Source: JANMMJ01 sp964543235
Lineage (GTDB): Bacteria > Pseudomonadota > Alphaproteobacteria > Rhizobiales > Aestuariivirgaceae
Assembly: GCA_964543235.1 (NCBI GenBank)
Contig: CAZIXE010000034.1
Span: 1 to 40,493, forward strand
Direction of reading: 5' to 3'
DNA: 40,493 bases
The notes beneath the pieces were generated by a model. The model was not told the origin of the DNA and did not search any database. It saw only the letters and a list, made by a program, of their open reading frames with translations. The position numbers and the translations under genes are program-made. Positions 1 to 7,705 of this stretch are shown in pieces (within the stretch, counting starts at the first letter, position 1; the number at the start of each line of letters is the position of its first letter).

Positions 1-23
1 GCGTGAGGTGACTGCCCCACGCC

Positions 24-44
24 CCTCCACCCGCCGGGTGGAGG
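24..44 (+). terminator. Possible terminator hairpin before queF
   Basis: A perfect 9-bp inverted repeat (CCTCCACCC, 3-nt loop, GGGTGGAGG) is followed by a short, weakly T-rich tail (TTGTTC). An in-frame TGA at 4-6 could be the stop codon of an upstream gene, so this may be that gene's terminator. The rest of 45-214 holds no gene or recognisable riboswitch; it is the queF leader. The T-tract is poor, so the call is tentative. Confidence 0.3.
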
Positions 45-214
45 TTGTTCTCCCCAGTTCCGGCCGCCTGATCCCGGAACCACCAGCGGCGGAGCCTTGC
101 CCGGATGAATCCGCTCGCTGTCTGCGCCAAGCGGACATCATGCGCCAGCGCGGCGACTTGCGCTTCCAGACCGGCCGGCGCAGGAGAGGCGCAAGCAACC
201 CGACAGGAGTTCCC

Positions 215-679
215 ATGCCCAAGACCGATGTATCAGGCCTCACACAGCTCGGCGCTAGGGCGCCGCTGCCCGCCTCACCGGAGGCGGCCGTCCTCGAGCG
301 CGTGCCCAACACCCAGCGCGATGCCCTCTATCTGGTGCGTTTCACGGCGCCCGAGTTCACCTCCCTCTGTCCAATGACCGGGCAGCCCGACTTCGCGCAT
401 CTCGTCATCGACTACGTGCCGGGACGCTGGCTCGTCGAGTCGAAATCGCTCAAGCTCTATCTCGGTTCGTTTCGCAACCATGGCGCTTTCCACGAGGACT
501 GCACGCTGGCAATCGCCAAGCGGCTGGTTGCAACGCTCAAGCCCAAATGGCTCCGGATCGGCGGCTACTGGTACCCGCGCGGCGGCATGCCGATCGACGT
601 GTTCTGGCAGACGGGCGTGCCGCCCCGCGGCCTGTGGCTGCCGGAGCAGGGTGTTCCGCCCTATCGCGGCCGCGGCTGA
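215..679 (+). CDS. queF: NADPH-dependent 7-cyano-7-deazaguanine reductase QueF
   Basis: QueF reduces the nitrile preQ0 to the amine preQ1 with two NADPH, in the cytosolic queuosine-tRNA pathway. The 154-residue length matches the short, single-domain type. Visible family features are the catalytic cysteine in LCPMTGQPD (Cys52, with Asp59 as proton donor) and the QueF signature ESKSLKLYLGSFRNHG (75-90) followed by AFHEDC. The substrate-binding Glu75 is present. The reading frame is open upstream to position 8, but the ATG at 215 has a well-placed AGGAGT (205-210) and begins the conserved part of the family, so I use it. The gene stands alone; queG of the same pathway lies about 10 kb away at 10293. 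The identification is secure. Confidence 0.96.
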   Translation: MPKTDVSGLTQLGARAPLPASPEAAVLERVPNTQRDALYLVRFTAPEFTSLCPMTGQPDFAHLVIDYVPGRWLVESKSLKLYLGSFRNHGAFHEDCTLAIAKRLVATLKPKWLRIGGYWYPRGGMPIDVFWQTGVPPRGLWLPEQGVPPYRGRG

Positions 680-761
680 ATGCGAGCTGGTGTGACAGGC
701 AGCACAGCCAGGAGACCGTGCGGCGCGCATGTTTCCCTCACCAGAGACGAGGAGAGACACG

Positions 762-1157
762 ATGACCCGCCGCCACAGCGTGAACCTGACCGCCATGTCT
801 GCCGCCCTGGCAGTGGGGCTTGGCATCTCCGCCAGCGCGCTCGCCGCCGAGGCTTACGAGTATCTGCCCGCCCAGGCCTTCACGCACGAAGCGGGCGGCA
901 ATGCGATCTCGGGCTATTACCTGGCGCGCAACGGCCGCTGCAATGTCACCGTCACAATGGGCGCCGCATCACCGGTGCTTGCCAAGACAGCACCACCCAT
1001 GCGCATCAGCTTCAGGCTGCGGCCGTACGAGACGGTGTCTATCGGCACGACGGAAGACCCGGGCATCCACCTGACCTGCGGATCGATGGCGCGCCACCTG
1101 ATCGTCACCGCCGATGCGCCGGGCGCGTACCGGATCGTAACGGCCAGCGCCGGCTAG
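762..1157 (+). CDS. Small secreted protein of unknown function
   Basis: I do not recognise a named family. The 131-residue protein has a clear Sec-type signal peptide: basic MTRRH, a hydrophobic stretch at about 9-27, and a likely cleavage after SALA at 28. The mature part of about 100 residues is beta-rich in appearance and has only two cysteines (Cys60 in GRCNVTV and Cys106 in HLTCGSM), which could form one periplasmic disulfide. The ATG at 762 is preceded by GAGGAGA, a good ribosome binding site; the upstream ATG at 729 is not. The gene follows queF in the same direction with an 82-nt gap, and faces the deacetylase gene convergently. Function cannot be inferred from context. Confidence 0.75.
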   Translation: MTRRHSVNLTAMSAALAVGLGISASALAAEAYEYLPAQAFTHEAGGNAISGYYLARNGRCNVTVTMGAASPVLAKTAPPMRISFRLRPYETVSIGTTEDPGIHLTCGSMARHLIVTADAPGAYRIVTASAG

Positions 1158-1184
1158 CGCACCCACCGATCCCGGCGCAGTGCG

Positions 1185-2069
1185 TCAGACTTGCGGCCCG
1201 GCATAGTAGGGCAGCCGCTCGATGCGCGGCTGGTAACTGCCATCTGCTGCCAGCCCGGCCACATGACCGATGATGTCCTCGAGCGGGGCAAACCAGACCT
1301 TCTTCTCCTTGAGGGTCTTTTCCAGCCACTGCTCAACCAGGCGCCAGCGCGCCAGCCTGCCGGTCAGGAAGGGATGCCAGATGCCCATCCAGAAGCCGCC
1401 TGCTTCATATTGGGCGTCGAACTCTTCCCAGAAGGCGCCGAGGCCTTCGGAAGGTGCCTTGACCGGCATCATGTAGCCGATCTCGGCATAATGGGCGAAA
1501 GGCGGCCAGTCGTCAGTGCCCCAATGTACCGGTGCCTCCCACAGATCTCCCGCCGCCGTCCTCATCAGATACGGAATGTCGTCGGCCATGAGCGAGGATT
1601 CATAGAGGAAGCCATTGGCGATCAGCAGATCGATGACCTGCTGGGTGACATTGTAGACCGGCGCGCGGTAACCCCTCGGCATCCGGCCAACGACTTTGCG
1701 ATGCACGGCCAGGGCGCGCTCGAAGGCCATGGACTGGGTTTCGCCCCGCGTGTCGACGGGGTCCTCATGGATGTAGCCATGATGGCCGATCTCGTGGCCG
1801 TCCTTCAGGATCGCTTCCACCGCCGCGGGGTAGTTTTCGATGCACCAGGCCGGAATGAAGAACGACTGCTTCAAACCCAGACGGCGATAGGTCGCAAGAA
1901 TGCGCGGGACGGCAACAGTCGGGCCGTAGCGGCCCATGGAGACGGGATAGAGCCGGTCATGGCCGTCCGCCGGCCGTGCGATGTGAATCAGCGAGTCGGC
2001 GTCCATGTCAAAAGTGATGGCGCAGGCACAGCGGGCGCCGTTTGGCCAGGGGATGAGGTTGGTGATCAT
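1185..2069 (-). CDS. NodB-type polysaccharide deacetylase family protein
   Basis: This is a 294-residue carbohydrate esterase 4/NodB-fold metal-dependent hydrolase. The motifs are in the variant form seen in the PuuE/HpPgdA-like subgroup: motif 1 ITFDMDADS (about 18-26), the metal-binding motif GHHGYIHEDP with its two histidines, and motif 3 RAPVYNV. Members of this subgroup act on N-acyl or amide bonds in small molecules (allantoinase PuuE) or peptidoglycan (H. pylori PgdA). No signal peptide is seen, so it should be cytoplasmic, which favours a small imported substrate. It is the last gene of the potDBCA-like operon, 18 nt after the ATPase gene, and its ATG has GGAG 7 nt upstream. The substrate is unknown; a link to whatever the transporter imports is an inference. 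Confidence 0.85.
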   Translation of the reverse strand: MITNLIPWPNGARCACAITFDMDADSLIHIARPADGHDRLYPVSMGRYGPTVAVPRILATYRRLGLKQSFFIPAWCIENYPAAVEAILKDGHEIGHHGYIHEDPVDTRGETQSMAFERALAVHRKVVGRMPRGYRAPVYNVTQQVIDLLIANGFLYESSLMADDIPYLMRTAAGDLWEAPVHWGTDDWPPFAHYAEIGYMMPVKAPSEGLGAFWEEFDAQYEAGGFWMGIWHPFLTGRLARWRLVEQWLEKTLKEKKVWFAPLEDIIGHVAGLAADGSYQPRIERLPYYAGPQV

Positions 2070-2087
2070 CTCAGTGCTCCATGCGGA

Positions 2088-3155
2088 TCACGCTTCGGCC
2101 AGGACATGGGCGTGTTCGGGATCAAACGACAGCCAGAGTGTCTCGCCGGGCTCGCGCGACAGGTCGGCAAGCGCGCGCTCCTGAACCTGTACCTTGAATT
2201 CGGTGCCTCCCTGCGCCTCGAGAAACAGGGTGACCATCGAACCGACAAACTCCTCGGAAATAAGCTGCGCCGAGACCGCATTTGGCGATCTTGGCCTGGC
2301 AGCCGAGACCGATACAAGATCGGCAGCCACCACAAAGGTTACCGGCGTGCCCGGTGCCGCGCCGCTCTCCACGGCGAAGGTTCCGGCGGGCGTCTCGATC
2401 CTGCCCTTGCTCCTCACAGTCCCCGACAGGATGTTGTTGCGCCCCACGAACTCCGCGACGAAGCGATTGGCGGGGCTGCGATAGATGTCACGTGCCGAGC
2501 CAATCTGGGCGATTTCACCCTTGGACATGATGACCACGCGGTCGGCCATGGCGAATGCCTCAGACTGCGAATGGGTGACATAAACGAAAGTAATACCCAG
2601 TTCGCGCTGCAGCTTGGTCAGCACGCCCTGCATGCGGATGACGAGATGGGCATCGAGAGCGGAAAGCGGTTCGTCGAGCAGCAGGATCTGCGGCTCGGTG
2701 ACCAGCGCCCGGGCCAGGGCCACGCGCTGGCGCTGGCCGCCCGAAAGCTGATCGACATTACGGTCTGCGAATTCAGCGATTCCCAAACGCTCCAGCCAAT
2801 CGAGCGCCTTCTTCTTGCGAGTTGGTGCATCCTGCCCGCGCATCCTCAGGCCAAACTCGACGTTCTCCCGCGCGTTGAGGAAGGGGAACAAGGCGAGCGA
2901 CTGCCACACCATGGGCGTGTCGCGCTCGTGCGGTTTCACTCCGACCAGGGAGCGGCCGGCAAGACGGATATCGCCCTCGGTCGGGTCCTCGAGGCCGGCC
3001 AGCATCCGCAGGGTGGTGGTCTTGCCACAGCCCGAGGGACCCATAAGCGCAAGGAACTCCCCCTTGAATATCTCGAGGTTCATGCGCTTCACCGCCTCGA
3101 AACGGTCGAAGCGCTTTACCACGTTGTCGAAGACCACGAGTGGCTCGCGGCTCAT
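2088..3155 (-). CDS. ABC transporter ATP-binding protein, PotA-like
   Basis: This is the cytoplasmic ATPase that powers import through the permeases encoded upstream. The nucleotide-binding domain has Walker A GPSGCGKTT (39-47), Q-loop Gln85 in VWQSLALFP, signature LSGGQ (137-141), Walker B ILLLDEP (157-163), D-loop SALD and H-loop His195. A C-terminal regulatory TOBE domain fills about 240-355. The 355-residue length and domain order fit the spermidine/putrescine, iron and thiamine class of importers (PotA/FbpC type). The start overlaps the permease stop by ATGA and has GGAGG upstream. I leave the symbol blank because the substrate cannot be told from the ATPase. Confidence 0.93.
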   Translation of the reverse strand: MSREPLVVFDNVVKRFDRFEAVKRMNLEIFKGEFLALMGPSGCGKTTTLRMLAGLEDPTEGDIRLAGRSLVGVKPHERDTPMVWQSLALFPFLNARENVEFGLRMRGQDAPTRKKKALDWLERLGIAEFADRNVDQLSGGQRQRVALARALVTEPQILLLDEPLSALDAHLVIRMQGVLTKLQRELGITFVYVTHSQSEAFAMADRVVIMSKGEIAQIGSARDIYRSPANRFVAEFVGRNNILSGTVRSKGRIETPAGTFAVESGAAPGTPVTFVVAADLVSVSAARPRSPNAVSAQLISEEFVGSMVTLFLEAQGGTEFKVQVQERALADLSREPGETLWLSFDPEHAHVLAEA

Positions 3156-3937
3156 GCAGCCTCCGGTTTTCTCTGACGGGTCATGAGGAGAATCTGAGCA
3201 ATGATCACGAGGGTCATGGACACGATAAAGACGAAGGTACCGATGGCATTGATCTGGGGATCGACATTGCCGGTAAGGATTTCCAGGATGACCACGGGCA
3301 CGGTCTTGTTAAGCCCGGACACGAACCAGGCGACGGCGAATTCGTCAAAGGAGACGGCAGCGGTGAGGCACAGTGCGGCAACAATCGACGGGAGGGTGAA
3401 GGGAATTACGACATGCTTCATGGTCTCCCACTCCGATGCGCCGAGGTTCCAGGCGGCCGGCTCGAGATTGGGGTCCATCTGATTGAGGCGCAACCGGATG
3501 ACGGCCATCGCGAAAGGCGCGCAAAGCACCGTATGAGCAATGATGATCGATCCAGTGAGTCCCGAGGCGTAGAACATGGAGAGCCATCCCAACATGGCCA
3601 GTGCCATGATGATCAGCGGGATGGTGGGAGGCAGGAGGGCGAGGATGAGAAACGCCTTCTTGCCAAAGAATTGATAGCGGTAGTCGGTATAGGCAGCGGA
3701 GAAGCCGATTGCCGTGGCAAGCATTGCGGTGGTCGCCGCGACGAGGAGACTCGTGCGGATGGCCGGCCAGACTGCTTCCCCGCCAAAAGCCTTGAGGTAC
3801 CAGTCGAAGGTGAAGTGCCCGAGCGGTATGGTAGGAAAGCGGTCGGAATTGAATGAGAAAACGAAACTCGCCGCAATGGGTGCAAAGATGAAGATGAAGA
3901 CCAGGGCCGTGTAGAGGCGAAGAAAGCCGGCTTTCAT
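3152..3937 (-). CDS. ABC transporter permease, PotC-like
   Basis: This is a 261-residue inner-membrane permease of the binding-protein-dependent transport family, with about six hydrophobic segments. The first is FLRLYTALVFIFIFAPIAAS after a short cytoplasmic start. The EAA loop that docks on the ATPase is visible as AAWNLGASEWETMKHVVIP in the second half. The reading frame is open further upstream, but only the ATG at 3937 gives a normal PotC N terminus. It has GGAGG 5 nt upstream and overlaps the preceding permease stop by ATGA. Its own stop overlaps the ATPase start in the same way, so the three genes are translationally coupled. Confidence 0.93.
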   Translation of the reverse strand: MKAGFLRLYTALVFIFIFAPIAASFVFSFNSDRFPTIPLGHFTFDWYLKAFGGEAVWPAIRTSLLVAATTAMLATAIGFSAAYTDYRYQFFGKKAFLILALLPPTIPLIIMALAMLGWLSMFYASGLTGSIIIAHTVLCAPFAMAVIRLRLNQMDPNLEPAAWNLGASEWETMKHVVIPFTLPSIVAALCLTAAVSFDEFAVAWFVSGLNKTVPVVILEILTGNVDPQINAIGTFVFIVSMTLVIIAQILLMTRQRKPEAA

Positions 3938-4788
3938 CGCCGCCTCCGGTAGGCATAGCCAATGGCCGTGAAGGCGACGGCCAGCAAGGTCATGATCATC
4001 ATCAATGCCACCACGGCGGCGCGCGGCCATTGCTGACCCGACTTCGATGTATCGACGATCATGATGGACAAGGTCGGCGGCTTTGAACCTCCGAGATAAT
4101 AGGGCGCTACGAAATCGCCATAGGACAGGATGAAACAAAAGACCGCCGCCACCACGAGACCCGTCTTGGCAAGCGGAATGATGACGCTGAATACCGTGCG
4201 CAGCCGGCCACAACCGAGGTTGTGCGCCGCTTCGATCAGGCGGCGGTCAGTGTTGGCGAGCGCGAATGTTTGTAAAATCACGACAAGGGGCAGGCACAAT
4301 GTCATGTAGCCCACCATCGTCCCCACGGGCGTGTTCAGCATAGTGATGGCACTGCCGCCAAGCAGTCTGATAACTGCATTGATCACGCCGTCCTGCGCCA
4401 GGATCACCTGCCAGGCAAAGATGCGCACGAGGTAGCTGGTGAAGAAGGGAATGATCAGGAAGAAGATTGCCCAGCGACGGACCGTTTCCGAGATTCTGAA
4501 CGCGAGGAAATAGGCTGCCGGAAAGGCCAGCACGCTGCCCAGCACCGTGGCAAGAGATGCGTAGCCCAGGGTCCGGAAGTAAGTCTGCCAGAAGATGCCG
4601 CGGCCAAGCTGCCGGGTCCAGTTGGTCAGCTCGAAGGCTGGCTCCATGCGGTAGTTCTTCACCAGGAAGAACGACATGGCGATCATGAAGATCAATGGAC
4701 CGACAAAAAAGAGACCCTGCCAGACGACCAGTGGCAGTCGCCAGGCTATCGCATAGGCGTCGAACCTGCTTGCGGGGGATCTGGACAT
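3934..4788 (-). CDS. ABC transporter permease, PotB-like
   Basis: This is a 284-residue inner-membrane permease that pairs with the PotC-like protein. It has a hydrophobic segment at about 18-40 (WQGLFFVGPLIFMIAMSFFL), five further membrane segments, and an EAA-type loop seen as EAAHNLGCGRLRTVFSVIIPL. The length and topology are standard for PotB. Two in-frame ATG codons lie at 4794 and 4788. I prefer 4788 because AAGGG sits 8 nt upstream of it but only 2 nt from the other. It is separated from the binding-protein gene by 76 nt containing a stem-loop (4804-4840). Confidence 0.92.
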   Translation of the reverse strand: MSRSPASRFDAYAIAWRLPLVVWQGLFFVGPLIFMIAMSFFLVKNYRMEPAFELTNWTRQLGRGIFWQTYFRTLGYASLATVLGSVLAFPAAYFLAFRISETVRRWAIFFLIIPFFTSYLVRIFAWQVILAQDGVINAVIRLLGGSAITMLNTPVGTMVGYMTLCLPLVVILQTFALANTDRRLIEAAHNLGCGRLRTVFSVIIPLAKTGLVVAAVFCFILSYGDFVAPYYLGGSKPPTLSIMIVDTSKSGQQWPRAAVVALMMIMTLLAVAFTAIGYAYRRRR

Positions 4789-4803
4789 AGTCATCGCCCT
4801 TCA

Positions 4804-4840
4804 TCCCGAGAGGCACAGCTCCCGGCAGCGCATCTCGGGA
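4804..4840 (-). other. Intercistronic stem-loop between binding protein and permease genes
   Basis: A perfect 8-bp inverted repeat (TCCCGAGA at 4804-4811, TCTCGGGA at 4833-4840) encloses a 21-nt loop. It lies just after the binding-protein gene and before the permease genes. Such hairpins often protect the upstream message from 3' exonuclease or partly terminate transcription, so that the binding protein outnumbers the membrane parts. No T-tract follows on the transcribed strand, so a full terminator is unlikely. The role is inferred from position. Confidence 0.5.
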
Positions 4841-4864
4841 AAAGGACCACGTCAGTTCATGCTG

Positions 4865-6013
4865 TCAAGCGTTCTTGTATTCCTGCCAGAACTCGTTCCA
4901 ATCCTCGAGGGTCTGCTGTTTCGGGATATCGCGGTAGTGAATGCGGCCCTCCTTGATCAGGGTCACAGGGTCATTCGGTGCCCCGTCGACTTGCCCGGTG
5001 CGTTGGGCTTCCTTGGGGTTCTTTTCGTTCAACATCTTGCGGCCACCTTTGGTGATGGCAAATCCCGGATAGGCGGCCATCTGAGCGGAGATCGCCTGGC
5101 CCTCGGGCGACAGCATGTACTGGATGAACTTCTTCACAATATCTGCCTTGGTCGTGCCCTTGCCTATGGAGTAGGACTCGGTCCATTGAATGCCGCCCTC
5201 TTTGGGCACGACCGACTTAACTGGAGCACCATCCTTTTCAAGGACGCCGGTGATCCAGTCACCAATCCCAACCATGGCCATCATTTCTCCGTTCTTGAGA
5301 CCATTGAAGGTTCCGCCGTAGTCAAAGAATCCTCCGACCTGCGGTCTCAGACTCATGGTGGTTTCCTTGATCTTTTCCCAGCCGGCTTCATCCTGGTCCC
5401 AAAGCTTGGCACCATTGCCGTTGTAGAGGCTCATTTGCCCGAGGCTCGGCAGGTGCCAATCGAAGTGTCCGACCTTACCTTTGATCTCCGGCTTCCAGTA
5501 GCACTTGTAGCTCGACGCCTCCTCTTCCGAGATGGCCGTTGTGTTGTAGGCGACGCCGAGATGACCGCAGCGGACCATCATCGAGTACAGCTTGCCGTCC
5601 TTCCAGTGGCCCGGAAACTGCTTGAAATCGTCGTAAAGCATATCGTCGAACGGATAGTCGGCAGGGTTCATTTCCTCGATGTATCCCGCGGCGTTCAGCT
5701 GCTGAACGAACTCGGCATCCGACAGGATGATATCGTAGGTGCCGGGTGGAGACTGGGCAATCAGGCCCAACATATTGTCACCACCGGCATAGTATTTGGA
5801 CTTGAACTTCACATTGTTAGCGGCCTCGAAAGCCCCCACCATATCGGGCTCGCCATGACCGTACCAGGCCAGCATATTGATTTCGGTGACCTGCGCCCAG
5901 GCACGGCTCACATATGGCGTGCAAAGGGCCGCCGCCAGCGCAGCTGTTCCACCGGTCTTGAGCACCTGGCGGCGCGTCGGTTTCTTCAGTTTCGGATCAA
6001 CTTTGGATTCCAT
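4865..6013 (-). CDS. ABC transporter substrate-binding protein, PotD-like, Tat-exported
   Basis: This is a 382-residue periplasmic solute-binding protein of the polyamine-binding (PotD/PotF) type. The N terminus has a twin-arginine signal, TRRQVLKTGG (13-22), then a hydrophobic stretch ending near SRAWA (about 40). The mature part shows class features such as NMLAWYGHGEPDMVGAFE and YDIILSDAEFVQQL. It is the first gene of the minus-strand operon and is followed by a stem-loop and the permease genes. The start has GGGAG upstream. The ligand is uncertain: proteins of this cluster bind polyamines but also other small organic molecules. The neighbouring phosphoribosyltransferase and deacetylase genes hint at something other than plain putrescine. 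Confidence 0.92.
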   Translation of the reverse strand: MESKVDPKLKKPTRRQVLKTGGTAALAAALCTPYVSRAWAQVTEINMLAWYGHGEPDMVGAFEAANNVKFKSKYYAGGDNMLGLIAQSPPGTYDIILSDAEFVQQLNAAGYIEEMNPADYPFDDMLYDDFKQFPGHWKDGKLYSMMVRCGHLGVAYNTTAISEEEASSYKCYWKPEIKGKVGHFDWHLPSLGQMSLYNGNGAKLWDQDEAGWEKIKETTMSLRPQVGGFFDYGGTFNGLKNGEMMAMVGIGDWITGVLEKDGAPVKSVVPKEGGIQWTESYSIGKGTTKADIVKKFIQYMLSPEGQAISAQMAAYPGFAITKGGRKMLNEKNPKEAQRTGQVDGAPNDPVTLIKEGRIHYRDIPKQQTLEDWNEFWQEYKNA

Positions 6014-6278
6014 GATCGTCTCCCACGCCGCCGGGCCTGCGGCTCATCCTGTCCTTACAATCGCCCCTGTCAGTAAGCGATCACGCGAATGCGCCTTTGT
6101 CCAGTGCGATCGACAAGTTGAAACCGCATTCTGGCGGTTTTGAACGGCATTCGGGCATGACGCCCACGGAAGCGGCAGTCGCCGCATCGATTGACGTCGC
6201 CTTGCATGAGAAATTTCGCTGGCACGAACGAAAGAGTTTCAACTGCGACAGGGGTCGTTTCGGGCTAAGTCTTGCCGC
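6014..6278. promoter_or_regulatory. Divergent regulatory region between transporter operon and BtpA/PRT operon
   Basis: These 265 bases separate two divergent operons and must hold both promoters. A 7-bp inverted repeat AAACCGC/GCGGTTT with a 6-nt spacer lies at 6121-6140, centrally placed as an operator for a dimeric regulator would be. A ribosome binding site GGGAG precedes the binding-protein start. I cannot identify convincing -35/-10 pairs. Short reading frames here look like chance. Confidence 0.4.
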
Positions 6279-7031
6279 ATGACTCGCGATGATTTTCACA
6301 AACTGTTCAAATCGCCGGGTCCCGTGGTGCTGCCCGTCATCCATGTGCTGGACAGTGCGCAGGCCCTCCGAAATGTCGAGAAGGCTCTCGCCGCTGGATC
6401 GGCCGGTGTGTTCCTGATCAACCATGACTTCGGCGTCGAGCATTTTGTTCCCATTATCCGTGCGGTACGCGTTCGGTTTCCCTCACTGTGGTTCGGCGTG
6501 AACTTCCTCGGCGTGACCGGCAGTGCCGCCTTCCCGGTCCTGGGGAGGCTCGGCCGGGATGGTGTCTGCATCGATGCCTATTGGGCTGACGATGCACGAA
6601 TCGACGAGCGGAGGGGCGCAGCGGAACAGGCCGACGCCGAAGACATCAGACGGATGCGCGACCGATCGGCGTGGCAGGGACTCTACTTCGGCGGCACTGC
6701 CTTCAAGAAGCAGCGAGCGGTGGCCGCCGGGCAGTACGCGGAGGCCGCCAGACTCGCAGCACAATTCATGGATGTCGTGTGCACCTCGGGAGCGGCGACG
6801 GGTTGTGCTGCGGAGATCGGCAAGATCAAAACCTTCCGGGCCGCGATCGGCGATCGTCCGCTGGCGCTGGCATCCGGGATAACGCCCGGAAATGCCAGGG
6901 ATTACTGTGCCGATGTCGACTGCTTCATGGTGGCGACCGGCATCAACGACGACGGCGACTTCTACAACATTTCCGCGGCAAAACTGACGGAATTGCTCGC
7001 AACAACACGCGATTACGGAGCACACAAATGA
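6279..7031 (+). CDS. BtpA/SgcQ-family TIM-barrel protein
   Basis: This 250-residue cytoplasmic protein looks like the BtpA/SgcQ family. It has an N-terminal strand VVLPVIHVLD, then GVFLINHDFGVEHFV and FGVNFLGV. The C-terminal phosphate-binding-like segment runs through SGAATGCAAEIGKIK, LALASGITPGNA and MVATGINDDGDFYNIS, which matches the glycine-rich end of BtpA proteins. BtpA was named for a role in photosystem I stability in cyanobacteria. Bacterial relatives such as SgcQ occur in sugar or nucleoside operons and their reactions are largely unknown. The stop overlaps the next gene by ATGA, so it is coupled to an APRT-like phosphoribosyltransferase. That suggests work on a ribosyl-phosphate or nucleobase compound; this is an inference. 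Confidence 0.78.
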   Translation: MTRDDFHKLFKSPGPVVLPVIHVLDSAQALRNVEKALAAGSAGVFLINHDFGVEHFVPIIRAVRVRFPSLWFGVNFLGVTGSAAFPVLGRLGRDGVCIDAYWADDARIDERRGAAEQADAEDIRRMRDRSAWQGLYFGGTAFKKQRAVAAGQYAEAARLAAQFMDVVCTSGAATGCAAEIGKIKTFRAAIGDRPLALASGITPGNARDYCADVDCFMVATGINDDGDFYNISAAKLTELLATTRDYGAHK

Positions 7032-7663
7032 CACGTGAAAAGGGTCCGCGCGACGACCGGTGGTACCTGAACCTGATGGCGCCTAACACCAAGGGCCCCA
7101 AGTTCGCGTGGCTCGATCCGACTTCGATCTATATCAATGGCGAGGCCTTTCACGACCTCCTTGATGACCTCACAGACGACCTGTCCGGTGTAACTCCGGA
7201 TGTGGTGGCAGGGCTCGACGCCATGGGCTTTGTGCTTGGCTCGGCATTGGCTACGCGGCTCGGCGTCGGTTTCCTGCCGATCCGCAAGGCGGGCAAACTT
7301 TGCGTCGAAACCGACAAGGTCAGCTTTTCCAACTATTCGGGCCGCACTCAGGAGATTGAAATGCGGCTGCCGGCATTCGCCCGAGGAACGCGCGTGCTTC
7401 TGGCCGACCAGTGGGTCGAAACGGGGGGCACCATGGATGGGGCGATCAGGCTGGTCGAGCGCCAGGGCGGAATCGTCGTCGGATTGGCGGCCGTAGCAAT
7501 CGAGGACAACCCCGTCACGGCCGTCTACCGGCAAAAGTATCGCTGTGCGTCGGCCGTGGTGGCGGGCTCGCGCTGGCAGACGGAGTGCAATCAGCAGCGA
7601 CTTGCGAGCTTCGCAACCTATCGCCCTGAACGCGCCTTCCCGCGGCTTCGCAGCGTGCATTGA
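7028..7663 (+). CDS. APRT-like phosphoribosyltransferase
   Basis: This 211-residue protein resembles type I phosphoribosyltransferases, closest to adenine phosphoribosyltransferase. It has VVAGLDAMGFVLGSALATRLGVGFLPIRKAGKL as two consecutive stretches (59-79 and 80-91) and the PRPP loop LLADQWVETGGT (124-135). Enzymes of this class join a base to PRPP and release pyrophosphate. In the PRPP loop the usual pair of acidic residues (VDD) is replaced by ADQ, with an extra Glu131 just before TGG, so the substrate may not be adenine. The start overlaps the BtpA-like gene by ATGA. The extended frame beginning at 6671 is a shadow of the upstream gene. Confidence 0.85.
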   Translation: MTREKGPRDDRWYLNLMAPNTKGPKFAWLDPTSIYINGEAFHDLLDDLTDDLSGVTPDVVAGLDAMGFVLGSALATRLGVGFLPIRKAGKLCVETDKVSFSNYSGRTQEIEMRLPAFARGTRVLLADQWVETGGTMDGAIRLVERQGGIVVGLAAVAIEDNPVTAVYRQKYRCASAVVAGSRWQTECNQQRLASFATYRPERAFPRLRSVH

Positions 7664-7705
7664 TTTCTTCTTGTCCTAAAAGAATGCTCATGGCAAACGA
7701 CGGGA

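Noticed and set aside
8..214. N-terminal extension of queF
   Set aside because: It would add 69 residues of low-complexity Arg/Pro sequence not found in QueF, while ATG 215 has a good ribosome binding site.
1191..3176. A 661-codon open frame on the plus strand
   Set aside because: It lies antisense to the deacetylase and the ABC ATPase genes, both with complete family motifs. Its translation has no recognisable domain and it arises from the codon bias of GC-rich DNA.
6097..6282. A 61-codon frame in the divergent intergenic region
   Set aside because: It has no ribosome binding site and no family resemblance, and overlaps the start of the BtpA-like gene. It is best seen as chance.
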